Source: Oceanobacillus halophilus
GTDB taxonomy: Bacteria; Bacillota; Bacilli; Bacillales; Amphibacillaceae
Assembly: GCF_003628505.1 (NCBI RefSeq)
Contig: NZ_RBZP01000007.1
Span: 87,415 to 151,414, forward strand
DNA: 64,000 bases
Direction: 5' to 3'
Made by a program: the position numbers and the translations under genes. The notes under the pieces are model-generated. The model ran no database searches. It was not told the origin of the DNA and saw only the letters and a program-made list of their open reading frames with translations. This document shows, one piece after another, positions 15,598 through 23,968 of this stretch (position 1 is the first letter of the stretch; every line of letters starts with the position of its first letter).

Positions 15598-16284
15598 ATG
15601 TCATTTACAGAACAACTTCGCAAAGAAAACGATGATATTTTTCAGCTTATTTTTGAACACCCTTTTGTTGAGGGAATCGGGAAAGGATCCGTTCCTAATG
15701 AAGCGATGGAACATTATATTAAAGCAGATTTTGAATATTTAAATGCATTTATGAAGATTTATGGAATCGCCATCTCCAAATCTTCTAACAGAGACGATAT
15801 TCATTACTTTTTTAATAAAATGAAGTTTATTTTAGATGATGAAATACATCCACATCACAATTTTTGTGCGTATATTGGCGTTCCTTATGAGGCGCTGCAA
15901 GGACATCCATTGCCACCAACAGCCGATCATTACGTCAAACATATGATGTATCACGCTCAAACAGGCACACTTGCTGAAACATTAGGCGCCTTATTACCTT
16001 GCCCTTGGACCTATCAGGAAATCGGGAAAGAGCTTATGAAAAAATATGAACCTACAGAAAGCCATCCTTTTTATCAATGGATAACATTCTATGGTGATAC
16101 AGGAGCTAGGAATGTAACCGCTGAAATGCGTGAACGTTTAGATACCCTTGCAGAAAGTAGCTCACCTATAGAAAAGCAACATATAAGTGAGGCCTTTCGC
16201 AAAAGCTGTGAACTCGAATTAGCCTTTTGGGAGATGGCCTACACTTGTGAAGAATGGCCTTCAAAAAGGAAGGTGATGAAATAA
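15598..16284 (+). CDS. tenA: Thiaminase II / aminopyrimidine aminohydrolase TenA
   Basis: A 228-residue all-helical TenA protein. The active-site residues known from B. subtilis TenA are present at the same numbers: Asp44 (IKADFEY), Cys135 (LLPCPW) and Glu205 (SCELEL). The enzyme hydrolyses aminomethyl-pyrimidine from degraded thiamin to HMP for salvage. AAGGAGG is seven bases before the ATG, partly within the riboswitch expression platform. The stop overlaps the thiD start by one base. It is the first gene of the salvage operon under the second TPP riboswitch. Confidence 0.95.
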   Translation: MSFTEQLRKENDDIFQLIFEHPFVEGIGKGSVPNEAMEHYIKADFEYLNAFMKIYGIAISKSSNRDDIHYFFNKMKFILDDEIHPHHNFCAYIGVPYEALQGHPLPPTADHYVKHMMYHAQTGTLAETLGALLPCPWTYQEIGKELMKKYEPTESHPFYQWITFYGDTGARNVTAEMRERLDTLAESSSPIEKQHISEAFRKSCELELAFWEMAYTCEEWPSKRKVMK

Positions 16285-17090
16285 TGGAAAAGGTAGCGTG
16301 CGCTCTTACCATAGCTGGAACCGACCCTAGTGGTGGGGCTGGTATCCACGCAGACTTAAAAACATTTCAGGAATTAAAATCCTACGGCATGTCTGTTATT
16401 ACATCTGTAGTTGCTCAAAACACAACAGGGGTTCAGGCCCTTCATCATGTCCCACTTGAAATGATTGAACAACAGCTATATTCAGTCATTTCAGATATGC
16501 CGGTTCATGCCTTTAAAACCGGTATGATAGCCAATATAGATATGATGAAAGTTATCGCAAAGAAAATTCCTAGCATCGCTGCTCCCTATGTTATGGATCC
16601 TGTCATGGTTGCCACTAGTGGAGATCCGCTTATTGAGGAACAAGCACGTGATTTCTTAAGAAAAGAGCTTTTGCCATTAACTGCACTAGTAACACCTAAT
16701 ATACCAGAGGCTGAATTTCTAATCGGTAGAAAAGTAGAAACTACCGATGATATGAAAAAAGCTGCAAGATCTATCGTCCATGATTTAGGTGCTGGGGCTG
16801 CCCTTGTGAAAGGCGGTCACCTAGATGGGGAGGCTGTTGACTTTCTATATGATGGGACAACGATTTACAGCTTTTCCGCTAAAAGAATAAACACAAAAAA
16901 CACACACGGAACAGGATGCACTTATTCTGCTGCCATTACGGCATATTTAAGTCAACGTTTATCACTCTATGAGGCAGTAGACAAAGCAAAACATTTCGTG
17001 ACTAAAGCTATTAAAGGGGCTTTCCCAATCGGTGCTGGTAATGGCCCGACCAATCATTGGGCAATAAGAGAGAAAGGAGTTTTCCAATGA
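16284..17090 (+). CDS. thiD: HMP/HMP-phosphate kinase ThiD
   Basis: A 268-residue ribokinase-family enzyme with the N-terminal GTDPSGGAGIHADLKTF block, the internal PEAEFLIG segment, and the C-terminal anion-hole/catalytic NTHGTGCTYSAAITA motif. It phosphorylates hydroxymethylpyrimidine and its phosphate, giving HMP-PP for ThiE. The start ATG 16284 overlaps the tenA stop (TAATG), with AAGGTGA upstream; a longer frame from 16254 lies within tenA and is unlikely. It overlaps thiM by 4 nt. Part of the TPP-regulated operon. Confidence 0.95.
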   Translation: MEKVACALTIAGTDPSGGAGIHADLKTFQELKSYGMSVITSVVAQNTTGVQALHHVPLEMIEQQLYSVISDMPVHAFKTGMIANIDMMKVIAKKIPSIAAPYVMDPVMVATSGDPLIEEQARDFLRKELLPLTALVTPNIPEAEFLIGRKVETTDDMKKAARSIVHDLGAGAALVKGGHLDGEAVDFLYDGTTIYSFSAKRINTKNTHGTGCTYSAAITAYLSQRLSLYEAVDKAKHFVTKAIKGAFPIGAGNGPTNHWAIREKGVFQ

Positions 17091-17863
17091 ACAAGCAAAT
17101 AATAGAAAAAGTACGAGAAAACACACCATTAATACATCATCTAACCAATCAAGTCGTCATGAATTTCACAGCAAATGGTTTATTATCCTTTGGTGCAGCA
17201 CCCGTTATGGCAAAGGCGGAAGAAGAAGCAGCGGATATGGCATCAACTGCAGATGGAGTGCTCCTTAATATTGGTACCTTAACACCGAATGAACTAAAAG
17301 CCATGATTTCAGCTGGAAAAGCTGCCAATCAAAAGGACATCCCTGTTGTGCTTGATCCTGTTGGAGTTGCTGCAACCTCTTTTCGGGCCGATGCAGTAAA
17401 ACAACTTCTAAACAAAGTTCGGCCTACCGTAATTAAAGGAAATGCTGGGGAACTAGCTCATCTTATTGATATTCCTTGGAAAACCAAAGGGGTGGACTCA
17501 GTCGGGGACGGCAACATCGAGGAAATTACAAGGCAGGTTGCTAGAACCTATCAAACAACAGCAATTCTTACTGGAAAAACTGATGTTATTTGTACATCTG
17601 AAACTACCATCGTTAATAAAACTGGCCACCCAATATTAGCAAAAGTAACCGGTGCTGGCTGTTTACTAGGGTCTTTACTTGCTGCCTGCTTAACCACGGA
17701 TGATTCAATTGAGGAACAAGCTCTTACTGCTGTCCAATTTTACGGATTAGCTGCAGAATATGCTGCAAGTTATGAGGATGTTCAAGCATCAGGAACTTTT
17801 ATTCCACATTTTATCGACGCCCTTTCCTTGGATGCTGAGTTCTTAAAAGGAGCAATTGTATGA
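17087..17863 (+). CDS. thiM: Hydroxyethylthiazole kinase ThiM
   Basis: A 258-residue ribokinase-fold kinase. Typical blocks are LIHHLTNQVVMNFTANGLL (N-terminus), PVVLDPVGVAAT (middle) and VTGAGCLLGSLLAA (C-terminal GxGC catalytic region). It phosphorylates the thiazole alcohol THZ taken up from outside or released from thiamin, providing the second substrate of ThiE. This fits the ThiW importer next door. The start ATG 17087 overlaps the thiD stop (ATGA), with AAAGGAG upstream, and the gene overlaps thiE by 4 nt. Confidence 0.95.
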   Translation: MNKQIIEKVRENTPLIHHLTNQVVMNFTANGLLSFGAAPVMAKAEEEAADMASTADGVLLNIGTLTPNELKAMISAGKAANQKDIPVVLDPVGVAATSFRADAVKQLLNKVRPTVIKGNAGELAHLIDIPWKTKGVDSVGDGNIEEITRQVARTYQTTAILTGKTDVICTSETTIVNKTGHPILAKVTGAGCLLGSLLAACLTTDDSIEEQALTAVQFYGLAAEYAASYEDVQASGTFIPHFIDALSLDAEFLKGAIV

Positions 17864-18483
17864 ATACATCCGTAAATCAGTTGCTGCGCAAATATTTTAT
17901 AATGGGGAGCCAAAATTGCAACTGTGACCCAGCTAAAATACTGGAGGAAGCAGCCTTAATTGGAATTACGGCATTTCAATTCCGTGAAAAAGGAGAACAT
18001 TCATTAAGTGGGAATGAAAAGATAAAACTTGGTTTGAAATTACGAGATATATGTAGGAAACATCATATCCCATTTTTTATAAATGATGATGTCGAATTGG
18101 CAGAAACATTAGATGTTGATGGTATACACGTTGGGCAAGAGGATCAACCGGTAGAACAGCTAAGACGGGATTTTCCAGATAAAATAATTGGGCTGTCTGT
18201 TTCTAATACAAATGAAGTTGAAGAAAGCCCGATTCATTTAGTAGATTATGTTGGTGCAGGTCCAATCTTTCCAACCAGCACAAAAGAGGATGCCAAAGAA
18301 GCTGTTGGTTTGGAATGGATTCAAACCTTAAGATCTCGATACCCTAAACTCCCTATTGTTGGAATTGGCGGTATTAATACAGAGAATGCTGCATCAGTTC
18401 TTGAAGCAGGCGCCGATGGTGTTTCAGTAATATCCGCTATTACTAGAGCACAGAATATATCGGATTCTATAATAAAACTATAA
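17860..18483 (+). CDS. thiE: Thiamine-phosphate synthase ThiE
   Basis: A 207-residue TIM-barrel enzyme joining HMP-PP and THZ-P to thiamin phosphate. Diagnostic blocks are FQFREKGE, FINDDVELAETLDVDGIHVGQED, VGAGPIFPTSTKEDA and the phosphate-binding VGIGGINTENA. It overlaps thiM by 4 nt. As the last gene of tenA-thiD-thiM-thiE, it completes a salvage-only route; no de novo genes (thiC, thiG) are in the window. A strong terminator follows. Confidence 0.95.
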   Translation: MNTSVNQLLRKYFIMGSQNCNCDPAKILEEAALIGITAFQFREKGEHSLSGNEKIKLGLKLRDICRKHHIPFFINDDVELAETLDVDGIHVGQEDQPVEQLRRDFPDKIIGLSVSNTNEVEESPIHLVDYVGAGPIFPTSTKEDAKEAVGLEWIQTLRSRYPKLPIVGIGGINTENAASVLEAGADGVSVISAITRAQNISDSIIKL

Positions 18484-18491
18484 AATTTCTT

Positions 18492-18530
18492 AAAGCAAAG
18501 TGGGGAATAAACATCCCACTTTGCTTTTTT
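18492..18530 (+). terminator. Terminator of the thiamin salvage operon
   Basis: A 13-bp perfect stem AAAGCAAAGTGGG/CCCACTTTGCTTT runs into a T-run, nine bases after the thiE stop. Confidence 0.92.
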
Positions 18531-18724
18531 GTAATTAAATTCGTCTGTTCACCATTTAGGAAACGGATCAACTTCTGAATTATTGTTTAAAACTCGTTTT
18601 CATTTTAGTTTGAAGCATGAACAATAATGGATGGTCAAAGGCCCAATCTTCTCCAAATCAATCTCAATCTAGACATTTTCCCCATATATTAAAGAGACAT
18701 TTATTTTAAGGGGGAAATATTTTA

Positions 18725-19264
18725 ATGAATGATTACTATCCACATCACTATCAACCATATCACCAAGAAGAAGAACGACAATTTAATCTTCCGTGGTATT
18801 TATTAAATCAATTCTTTGGTCCAGGAGGAGGTCCTGGAAGTGGCTTCCCAGGAGGCGGACCAGGTCAGGGGTTTCCAGGTGGAGGTCCTGGGGGCGGTTT
18901 TCCTGGCGGAGGACCAGGTCAAGGGTTCCCGGGAGGAGGTCCTGGGGGCGGTTTTCCTGGTGGAGGGCCAGGTCAAGGATTCCCAGGCGGCGGATCTAGT
19001 GGTGGACAGCAATCCGGACCACCAACTTCACCCCCACCGAACTTCACACCACAGCAATCCCAATTCCAGACATTTGCAGTAGATCCAGGTGGTATTCGTG
19101 GCTGTCTATTCCGTTTTACGTATGTCTGGCTAAGAAGAGATTCATTCTGGTATTACCCAACCTTTGTCGGCAGAAACTCCATAGCTGGGTACCGTTGGAA
19201 TGGATGGAGATGGGTTTATTTTGGTATTGACCTAGACAGAATTGAATCTTTCCAATGCTATTGA
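18725..19264 (+). CDS. Glycine/proline-rich repeat protein with conserved aromatic C-terminus
   Basis: 179 residues. A His/Tyr-rich N-terminus (MNDYYPHHYQPYHQEEER) leads to a low-complexity block of GFPGGGPGQ/GFPGGGPGG nonapeptides (about residues 38-95) and a QS/P-rich linker. The last ~65 residues are a compact aromatic domain (IRGCLFRFTYVWLRRDSFWYY, then AGYRWNGWRWVYFGIDL) that I recall from unnamed Bacillus proteins. There is no signal peptide. The His/Tyr/Gly composition suggests a spore-coat-like structural protein, but this is inference. GGGGGA lies upstream. The next gene encodes a small membrane protein. Confidence 0.75.
   Translation: MNDYYPHHYQPYHQEEERQFNLPWYLLNQFFGPGGGPGSGFPGGGPGQGFPGGGPGGGFPGGGPGQGFPGGGPGGGFPGGGPGQGFPGGGSSGGQQSGPPTSPPPNFTPQQSQFQTFAVDPGGIRGCLFRFTYVWLRRDSFWYYPTFVGRNSIAGYRWNGWRWVYFGIDLDRIESFQCY
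18838..19002 (+). repeat. 27-bp in-gene tandem repeat coding for Gly-Pro nonapeptides
   Basis: About six units of 27 bp, alternating two versions (ending GQ or GG), form a 54-bp higher-order repeat inside the glycine-rich gene. Such arrays change copy number readily. Confidence 0.85.
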
Positions 19265-19289
19265 TCTAAAATAGTTACGTGTACAAACA

Positions 19290-19331
19290 TATCCCCTCTT
19301 ACCACATAGAATGTAAGGGAAGGAGGGGATA
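19290..19331 (+). promoter_or_regulatory. Hairpin covering the ribosome site of the 64-residue membrane protein gene
   Basis: TATCCCCTC (19290-19298) pairs perfectly with GAGGGGATA (19323-19331), which contains most of the ribosome site. An inner TTAC/GTAA stem extends it. The hairpin ends two bases before the ATG and should reduce translation unless opened. Confidence 0.6.
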
Positions 19332-19333
19332 CT

Positions 19334-19528
19334 ATGTATCAATTAGCATTGCTGTATTTAGCAGCTGTATTAGCAGGCTTCTCATTAATCGTCGTAACTT
19401 TACTTGCAACATTCCTTGGAACAGTAGCACCTACTCTCGTTGCCATTGGTGCAGTTGCAGTAATTGTCTTCTCATTAGCAATATTGTATCTGGCACTCCG
19501 AGCGCTATTTAATAAACATTTGAAATAG
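19334..19528 (+). CDS. Small two-segment membrane protein, 64 residues
   Basis: Almost entirely hydrophobic: two membrane helices (about residues 3-29 and 32-57) with a short basic end (FNKHLK). The start is supported by AAGGAGGGG upstream and a good ATG. The family is not recognised. It follows the glycine-rich protein by 70 bases and may be co-transcribed, unless the SD-covering hairpin also ends transcription (there is no T-run after it). Function unknown. Confidence 0.7.
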   Translation: MYQLALLYLAAVLAGFSLIVVTLLATFLGTVAPTLVAIGAVAVIVFSLAILYLALRALFNKHLK

Positions 19529-19567
19529 CGCGTAGAGTGATAAAGGTTATGACCTTTATTGTTCAAT

Positions 19568-19577
19568 CAAACGTTTG
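19568..19577. repeat. CAAACGTTTG palindrome, copy 2
   Basis: Here the palindrome is 14 bp and perfect (ATCAAACGTTTGAT, 19566-19579), between the small membrane protein gene and its terminator. Confidence 0.8.
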
Positions 19578-19588
19578 ATCTAAATAAT

Positions 19589-19635
19589 AAGGCCTTCATC
19601 TATTTCTATGAAAGAAAGGATGAAGGCCTTGTTCT
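19589..19635 (+). terminator. Terminator after the 64-residue membrane protein gene
   Basis: A 12-bp perfect stem AAGGCCTTCATC/GATGAAGGCCTT (19589-19600 with 19619-19630), loop 18 nt, is followed by GTTCTTGTT. The T-run is short. Confidence 0.7.
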
Positions 19636-19654
19636 TGTTAATATAGCTCTTTTC

Positions 19655-19790
19655 GGAAAAGCCTAGGTGAGACTACGGAGAGCGATAGCTCGGAGTAGGC
19701 TCAACAGCGCCCGCGGAAAGCGTAGTGTATTTCCATAGCGGATATATAGCAGTATTCTTAATTAAAGTAATCAACAGTCTATATAAAATG
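19655..19790. repeat. GC-rich intergenic repeat, copy 2 (partial)
   Basis: Only the right half of the element is present: GGTGAGAC, GGCTCAACAGCGCCCGCGGAA, GTGTATTTCCATAGCGG and the AT-rich tail ending ACAGTCTATA shared with copy 1. Confidence 0.65.
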
Positions 19791-19840
19791 TCAAATAAAG
19801 TCATGGTAAAAAACAACAAACTTTTTTTTAAAAAAGCCTA

Positions 19841-21391
19841 TTAATATTTATCTACTTTTTTCCGCATTTCTCTTTGCCAAATTAATCCTTGTTCTAGAGC
19901 CATTTTTCGTGCAATTCTTGGGGCATTCCATAATGGAGGTAGCAACAAGAAGGAAACTGGCACAGCCGTGATAACAATGGAGTTCTGAATAGCTGATATA
20001 CTATTTTCTCCAATAGTAAGAATCATCACTGTAGTTAGACCAAATATGATTGCCCAGAAAACCCGCAGCCATCTAGTCGGATGATCATTACCAGTTAATG
20101 TGGCAGCCACAGTATAGGACATCGTGTCTGTCGTTGTTGCAACGAAGATAATGGATACTAAAAGAAAAGCTAATCCAAATACGGTCCCCATAGGAAGTTG
20201 ATCCGTAATCGCCATTACTGCTGCAGGCATTCCGCCTTCATTAAGTGCGTTAGAAATAGATCCAGGATTCTCTGTTTCAAAGAACACTCCCGTTCCACCA
20301 ACGATAGAAAACCAAAAATTATTTACTATTGGTGCAACAATAGAAACAGCGATAATCAATTCTCTAATGGTTCGACCACGTGAAATACGACTAATGAAGA
20401 CAATCAGCATTGGCGCATAACCGATAAACCAGCCCCAGAAGAAGATGGTCCACCAAGCTAGCCAACTGTTATCCTCACGATATAAACTCATTTCAAAGAA
20501 GTTTTGAATGTGGACCCCTGTTCCACCAACAAATGCATCAATAATGAACATGGTTGGTCCAATAATCAAAATAACTAAAGCTAAAAGGATAGTAAACTTA
20601 ACGTTATAATTACTTAAATGGTAAATACCTCGGTCCACACCAGTCGCTGCCGAAATAGCTGCTATAGCAACCAATGCAAGTACTACGATAATACTTAAAG
20701 ATAACGTGTTTGGCACATCAAACAGATGATTCAATCCATAAGAGATTTGCAATCCAAGAAAGCCAAGTGGCCCAAGTGTTCCTGCAACCGTCGCAATGAT
20801 AGAAAATATATCTGCTGTTGACCCAATTAAACTTTTATGATAAATCTTCTCTCCAAATATCGGGTATAATAATCCCCTTGGACGAAGTGGGAGCCCCTTC
20901 GTATAATGAACGTACATCATAACGATTGTAGCTAGTGTTCCCAGAATTGCCCATGCTGTAAAACCCCAATGTAAAAAAGATTGGGCAAAAGCAGCTGGAA
21001 TATTGTTGAACTCTCCACCACCAAATAAAGGAGGCGTACTCATGTAATGGTTCATTGGTTCTGATGCTGCCCAAAACACTCCACCACTTGCTAATAATGT
21101 TACTAATATCATAGAAACCCAACCAAAGAAGCTATACTTTGGTTTGTCCATTTTTCCTAGTTTTACTTTTCCATATCTAGAAAACGCCAGACCTAAACCG
21201 ATAAGAAAATTTAACAACAACAATATCTGCCAATAAGCACCAAATAAATTTGCTGATAAGTCAAATAGAGAAGAAATTGTACTCCCTACCATATCACTGT
21301 TAATAAACGATAAGATAATGAATAGGATTAAAAATCCTCCACTAATTATAAATACCGGCCAGTCTAATTTAACCTTTTTCTTTTGATTCAC
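19841..21391 (-). CDS. BCCT-family betaine/choline/carnitine transporter, OpuD-like
   Basis: A 516-residue transporter with about 12 membrane helices. BCCT signatures are GGVFWAASEPMNHY near residues 101-114, the aromatic FFWGWFIGYAPMLIVFISRISRGRT block near 313-337 and the TDTMSYTVAATLTG stretch. The family imports glycine betaine or related osmolytes, usually driven by sodium, and supports growth at high salinity. The start is GTG at 21391 with AGGAGG six bases upstream. A good promoter lies at 21529-21557, and the leader between it and the gene has a riboswitch-like fold (see next entries). Substrate is inferred. Confidence 0.88.
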   Translation of the reverse strand: MNQKKKVKLDWPVFIISGGFLILFIILSFINSDMVGSTISSLFDLSANLFGAYWQILLLLNFLIGLGLAFSRYGKVKLGKMDKPKYSFFGWVSMILVTLLASGGVFWAASEPMNHYMSTPPLFGGGEFNNIPAAFAQSFLHWGFTAWAILGTLATIVMMYVHYTKGLPLRPRGLLYPIFGEKIYHKSLIGSTADIFSIIATVAGTLGPLGFLGLQISYGLNHLFDVPNTLSLSIIVVLALVAIAAISAATGVDRGIYHLSNYNVKFTILLALVILIIGPTMFIIDAFVGGTGVHIQNFFEMSLYREDNSWLAWWTIFFWGWFIGYAPMLIVFISRISRGRTIRELIIAVSIVAPIVNNFWFSIVGGTGVFFETENPGSISNALNEGGMPAAVMAITDQLPMGTVFGLAFLLVSIIFVATTTDTMSYTVAATLTGNDHPTRWLRVFWAIIFGLTTVMILTIGENSISAIQNSIVITAVPVSFLLLPPLWNAPRIARKMALEQGLIWQREMRKKVDKY

Positions 21392-21521
21392 GTTTTTCCT
21401 CCTAATTTTTATAGGAGCAAGCGTCTAAAATATCTTGCATACCGTCTATTAAAGACCGCTGGATGGATATCGAAATTCCTTTCAATGACAAATCCACCAA
21501 CTTGCTCTGTTTTAAGACACA
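21392..21521 (-). ncRNA. Candidate structured leader RNA of the BCCT gene
   Basis: On the minus strand a helix closes between GAGCAAG (21501-21507) and CTTGCTC (21415-21421). Inside it are a stem ATTGAAA/TTTCGAT capped by the tetraloop GGAA, a surrounding GGTGGAT/ATCCATC helix, and a small GTCT/AGAC hairpin, making a junction-like fold. CTCC of the closing helix can instead pair with the ribosome site: a 6-bp TAGGAG/CTCCTA hairpin (21399-21404 with 21412-21417). The two pairings exclude each other. I do not recognise a known riboswitch class. Confidence 0.5.
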
Positions 21522-21528
21522 GTCACAT

Positions 21529-21557
21529 ATTATAGATAAATAATGGTAAAGCGTCAA
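21529..21557 (-). promoter_or_regulatory. Promoter of the BCCT gene
   Basis: On the minus strand TTGACG (21552-21557) and TATAAT (21529-21534) are 17 bp apart, a near-consensus sigma-A promoter that leaves a leader of about 130 nt. Confidence 0.8.
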
Positions 21558-21760
21558 CTATTCTTTATTTTTTATCTGTTTTAATAAATTATTCACTCCT
21601 ATAAGAAATGGACTTGTATATTTTATATACCCTAGTATTATTCTTAAATGAAATAGACTGATGGGTTTAGTTTTCTAATAGCTAAACAATTACTTAGTCA
21701 AGTACTTCTACAACATTGGAACGAACGAGTGCTCAAAAAGAAAAGGTGTGATAGGGCCGA

Positions 21761-21790
21761 AAAAAACGACTAGGATCCTAGTCGTTTTTT
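21761..21790. terminator. Perfect 30-bp palindromic terminator
   Basis: A perfect palindrome (AAAAAACGACTAGGA and its complement), a T-run on both strands, directly after the squalene-synthase-like gene on the minus strand. Confidence 0.9.
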
Positions 21791-21795
21791 CTAAT

Positions 21796-22614
21796 CTATT
21801 CATTTATTATCTCATCAACAGTGGATTCAACTTCCATCCGGGACATTTTTTCTTCTCCATTTTTTAGTGCCCTTAATGTTCTTTTTGCTAATGCTAATGG
21901 GATTTTGCAAAAACGTAAAATGGACTTGGTGTGAATGGATTCAATATACTGATCTGCTTGTTTTAAGTTTCTTTCAGCATAGGCAAATAAATCCGCCCGG
22001 TTCCAATCATTTGGCAGAAAGCGCACACCACGTTCTGCGTCTTCATCCTGGTTTCTGAGCATATTTACTGCCTGTAAGCCTCTTCCATATCCAATGGCCA
22101 GATTACGATCTGTTTTTGTCCCGTCGTACCATTCCCAAATATCAGATAACATAACCCCAACTAGGCCTGCAACATAATAAGTATAATCATCTAAATCATC
22201 TTTTGAATTAATTACCCAATCCTTTTCTACCCATTTGGCCATACCGTCGGCCATTATACTTGTAGATTCTTTCACTTTTCCAAGAATTTCTTCTGGACAA
22301 ACAGCCAGCCAATCACTCAATCTTAAAGTCACTTCTGGTAATTTTTCTTCATATGGCTTAATTAATTCAAGATATGTATTTTCATTAAAAGTTCCCTTTA
22401 GCATACTACTGATAGACCTTAATAATTCCTGCTTCACATTCGCTTCCAATTGTTCATGATCCTCAATTTCATCGATGGCTCGCATACATAAATATGCAGA
22501 TCCCACTGTCATTTTAAGCGTCGGTTTAAGTAAGCTAATCGGAATGAAGAATGTTCTACTTGTTTCTTTTAATACTCTTACTGCATCTTTTTGAAATTGC
22601 TTTTCGTTACCCAT
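21796..22614 (-). CDS. Squalene/phytoene synthase family protein
   Basis: A 272-residue all-alpha prenyl-transfer fold. The first motif region is CMRAIDEIEDHE. The second is NMLRNQDEDAERG, followed by VRFLP; the usual NxxRDxxEDxxRG has Asp where this protein has Asn. The family joins two prenyl diphosphates (squalene, phytoene), but members with altered second motifs, such as B. subtilis YisP, act as farnesyl diphosphate phosphatases, so either activity is possible. The ATG at 22614 has AAGGAG upstream. It stands alone, without desaturase or hopanoid genes nearby. Confidence 0.82.
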   Translation of the reverse strand: MGNEKQFQKDAVRVLKETSRTFFIPISLLKPTLKMTVGSAYLCMRAIDEIEDHEQLEANVKQELLRSISSMLKGTFNENTYLELIKPYEEKLPEVTLRLSDWLAVCPEEILGKVKESTSIMADGMAKWVEKDWVINSKDDLDDYTYYVAGLVGVMLSDIWEWYDGTKTDRNLAIGYGRGLQAVNMLRNQDEDAERGVRFLPNDWNRADLFAYAERNLKQADQYIESIHTKSILRFCKIPLALAKRTLRALKNGEEKMSRMEVESTVDEIINE

Positions 22615-22806
22615 TGGTCTTTCTCCTTCCATAAGGTAATTTTAGTATAACAAACATTACAATTAATTTCTTCTTTATACTTCCTTTGTATCTCATCAAT
22701 TATTTAACTCCTGATGCCATATTTTTCTATAACATATTGTGCTTGAGTTTTCCTAAAAACAAGCATACTATAAGTAAGTATTCTCTTCTTAGAAAGGCGA
22801 TAAAAG

Positions 22807-23967
22807 ATGGATAAACGAGTATATTTATTAACTATTGTTTCATTTGTTGTAGGTATGGTGGAACTAATTATAGGTGGAATTTTAGATTTAGTTGCGTACG
22901 ATTTGGGAGTTTCTCTTGGACAGGCCGGTTTATTAATTACTATTTTTTCATTAACATTCGCTCTTTCTGGACCGGTACTAGCGGTTATAACAGCGAAATT
23001 AGAAAGAAAACGGCTTACTATCATTACTCTTTTTGTTTTTTTAATAGGGAATGTTATTGCAGTCTTTAGTCCAACCTATTCGATATTATTTGCGGCTAGA
23101 ATTCTGGCAGCTGCCAGCAGCTCTCTACTAATTGTACTATGTGTCGTCATGGCAGCAAATATTGTAGCGCCAAAGTATCGCGCAAGAGCAATCGGCATTG
23201 TAAATACGGGAGTTAGTGGCTCCCTCGTTCTGGGCGTACCAATTGGACTTATGTTTGGTAATGCTTTTGGATGGAGAGCACCTTTTGTTTTTATAACCAT
23301 ATTAACATTGCTATCAATAACTGGCATTATTTTCTTTATGGAGCGTGTTGCTCCTCCTGCTGAACAAATTTCTTTAAAAAGACAATTTGCCTCACTTAAA
23401 GATCAGAAAATCCTTTTTGCTCATCTTACAACATTCATTTTATTAACTGGGCATTCCACGCTTTATAGCTACCTAACTCCTTTTGTTAAATTTACGATGG
23501 ACTTAGATGGAACCTGGGTTAGTATTATTTACTTAGTGTTTGGAATAGCTGCAGTAAGCGGAGGAGCAGTCGGGGGGACTTTAGGTGATATACTAGGATC
23601 GAAACGAACAATATTAGGGGTTATAGTGATATTCGCGTTTGCTATTTTTGCCATTCCGTTTTCAACCTTTTCTATCCCATTATTTCTAGTCGTTATGATT
23701 ATATGGGGAGCAATGAGCTGGGCCATCACCCCACCTTTGCAAAATTATTTAATGGTATCTGCACCAGAAACATCAAACGTTCAAATCAGTTTAAACAACT
23801 CATCTTTACACTTAGGTATAGCAGTAGGATCTTCTATCGGGGCCATAGTCATCGACGTATCATCCGTTGAAAACAATGCCGCTGTAGGAGGAATACTAGC
23901 CGTCCTCTCCCTAGGAGCAGCCCTAATCTCCATGAGAAACCGAAAACACCAAAACGCCCACGCATAA
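22807..23967 (+). CDS. MFS transporter, DHA1-type efflux
   Basis: 386 residues with 12 predicted helices. The N-terminal half has the MFS pattern LGVSLGQAGLLITIFSLTFALSGPVLA and a loop 2-3 region KLERKRLT. The family mainly exports drugs, sugars or metabolites by proton antiport; the substrate cannot be told. The ATG is preceded by AAAGGCGATAAAAG. It is a single gene followed within two bases by a REP-like repeat and then a strong terminator hairpin. A long reverse-strand open frame inside it is a shadow. Confidence 0.85.
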   Translation: MDKRVYLLTIVSFVVGMVELIIGGILDLVAYDLGVSLGQAGLLITIFSLTFALSGPVLAVITAKLERKRLTIITLFVFLIGNVIAVFSPTYSILFAARILAAASSSLLIVLCVVMAANIVAPKYRARAIGIVNTGVSGSLVLGVPIGLMFGNAFGWRAPFVFITILTLLSITGIIFFMERVAPPAEQISLKRQFASLKDQKILFAHLTTFILLTGHSTLYSYLTPFVKFTMDLDGTWVSIIYLVFGIAAVSGGAVGGTLGDILGSKRTILGVIVIFAFAIFAIPFSTFSIPLFLVVMIIWGAMSWAITPPLQNYLMVSAPETSNVQISLNNSSLHLGIAVGSSIGAIVIDVSSVENNAAVGGILAVLSLGAALISMRNRKHQNAHA

Positions 23968-23968
23968 A

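Larger units (their letters stand above)
19529..19840. other. Intergenic interval
   Basis: It holds palindrome copy 2, a terminator, GC-rich repeat copy 2, and a poly-A/T tract just before the BCCT gene stop. No gene is seen. Confidence 0.65.
21392..21795. other. Intergenic interval upstream of the BCCT gene
   Basis: It holds the BCCT leader and promoter, about 200 bases with no recognisable feature, and the terminator of the squalene-synthase-like gene at 21761-21790. Confidence 0.6.

Noticed and set aside
18793..19082. Arg/Trp-rich frames overlapping the glycine-rich gene
   Set aside because: They are frame shadows of a GC-rich repeat; the Gly-Pro frame has the ribosome site and a conserved C-terminus.
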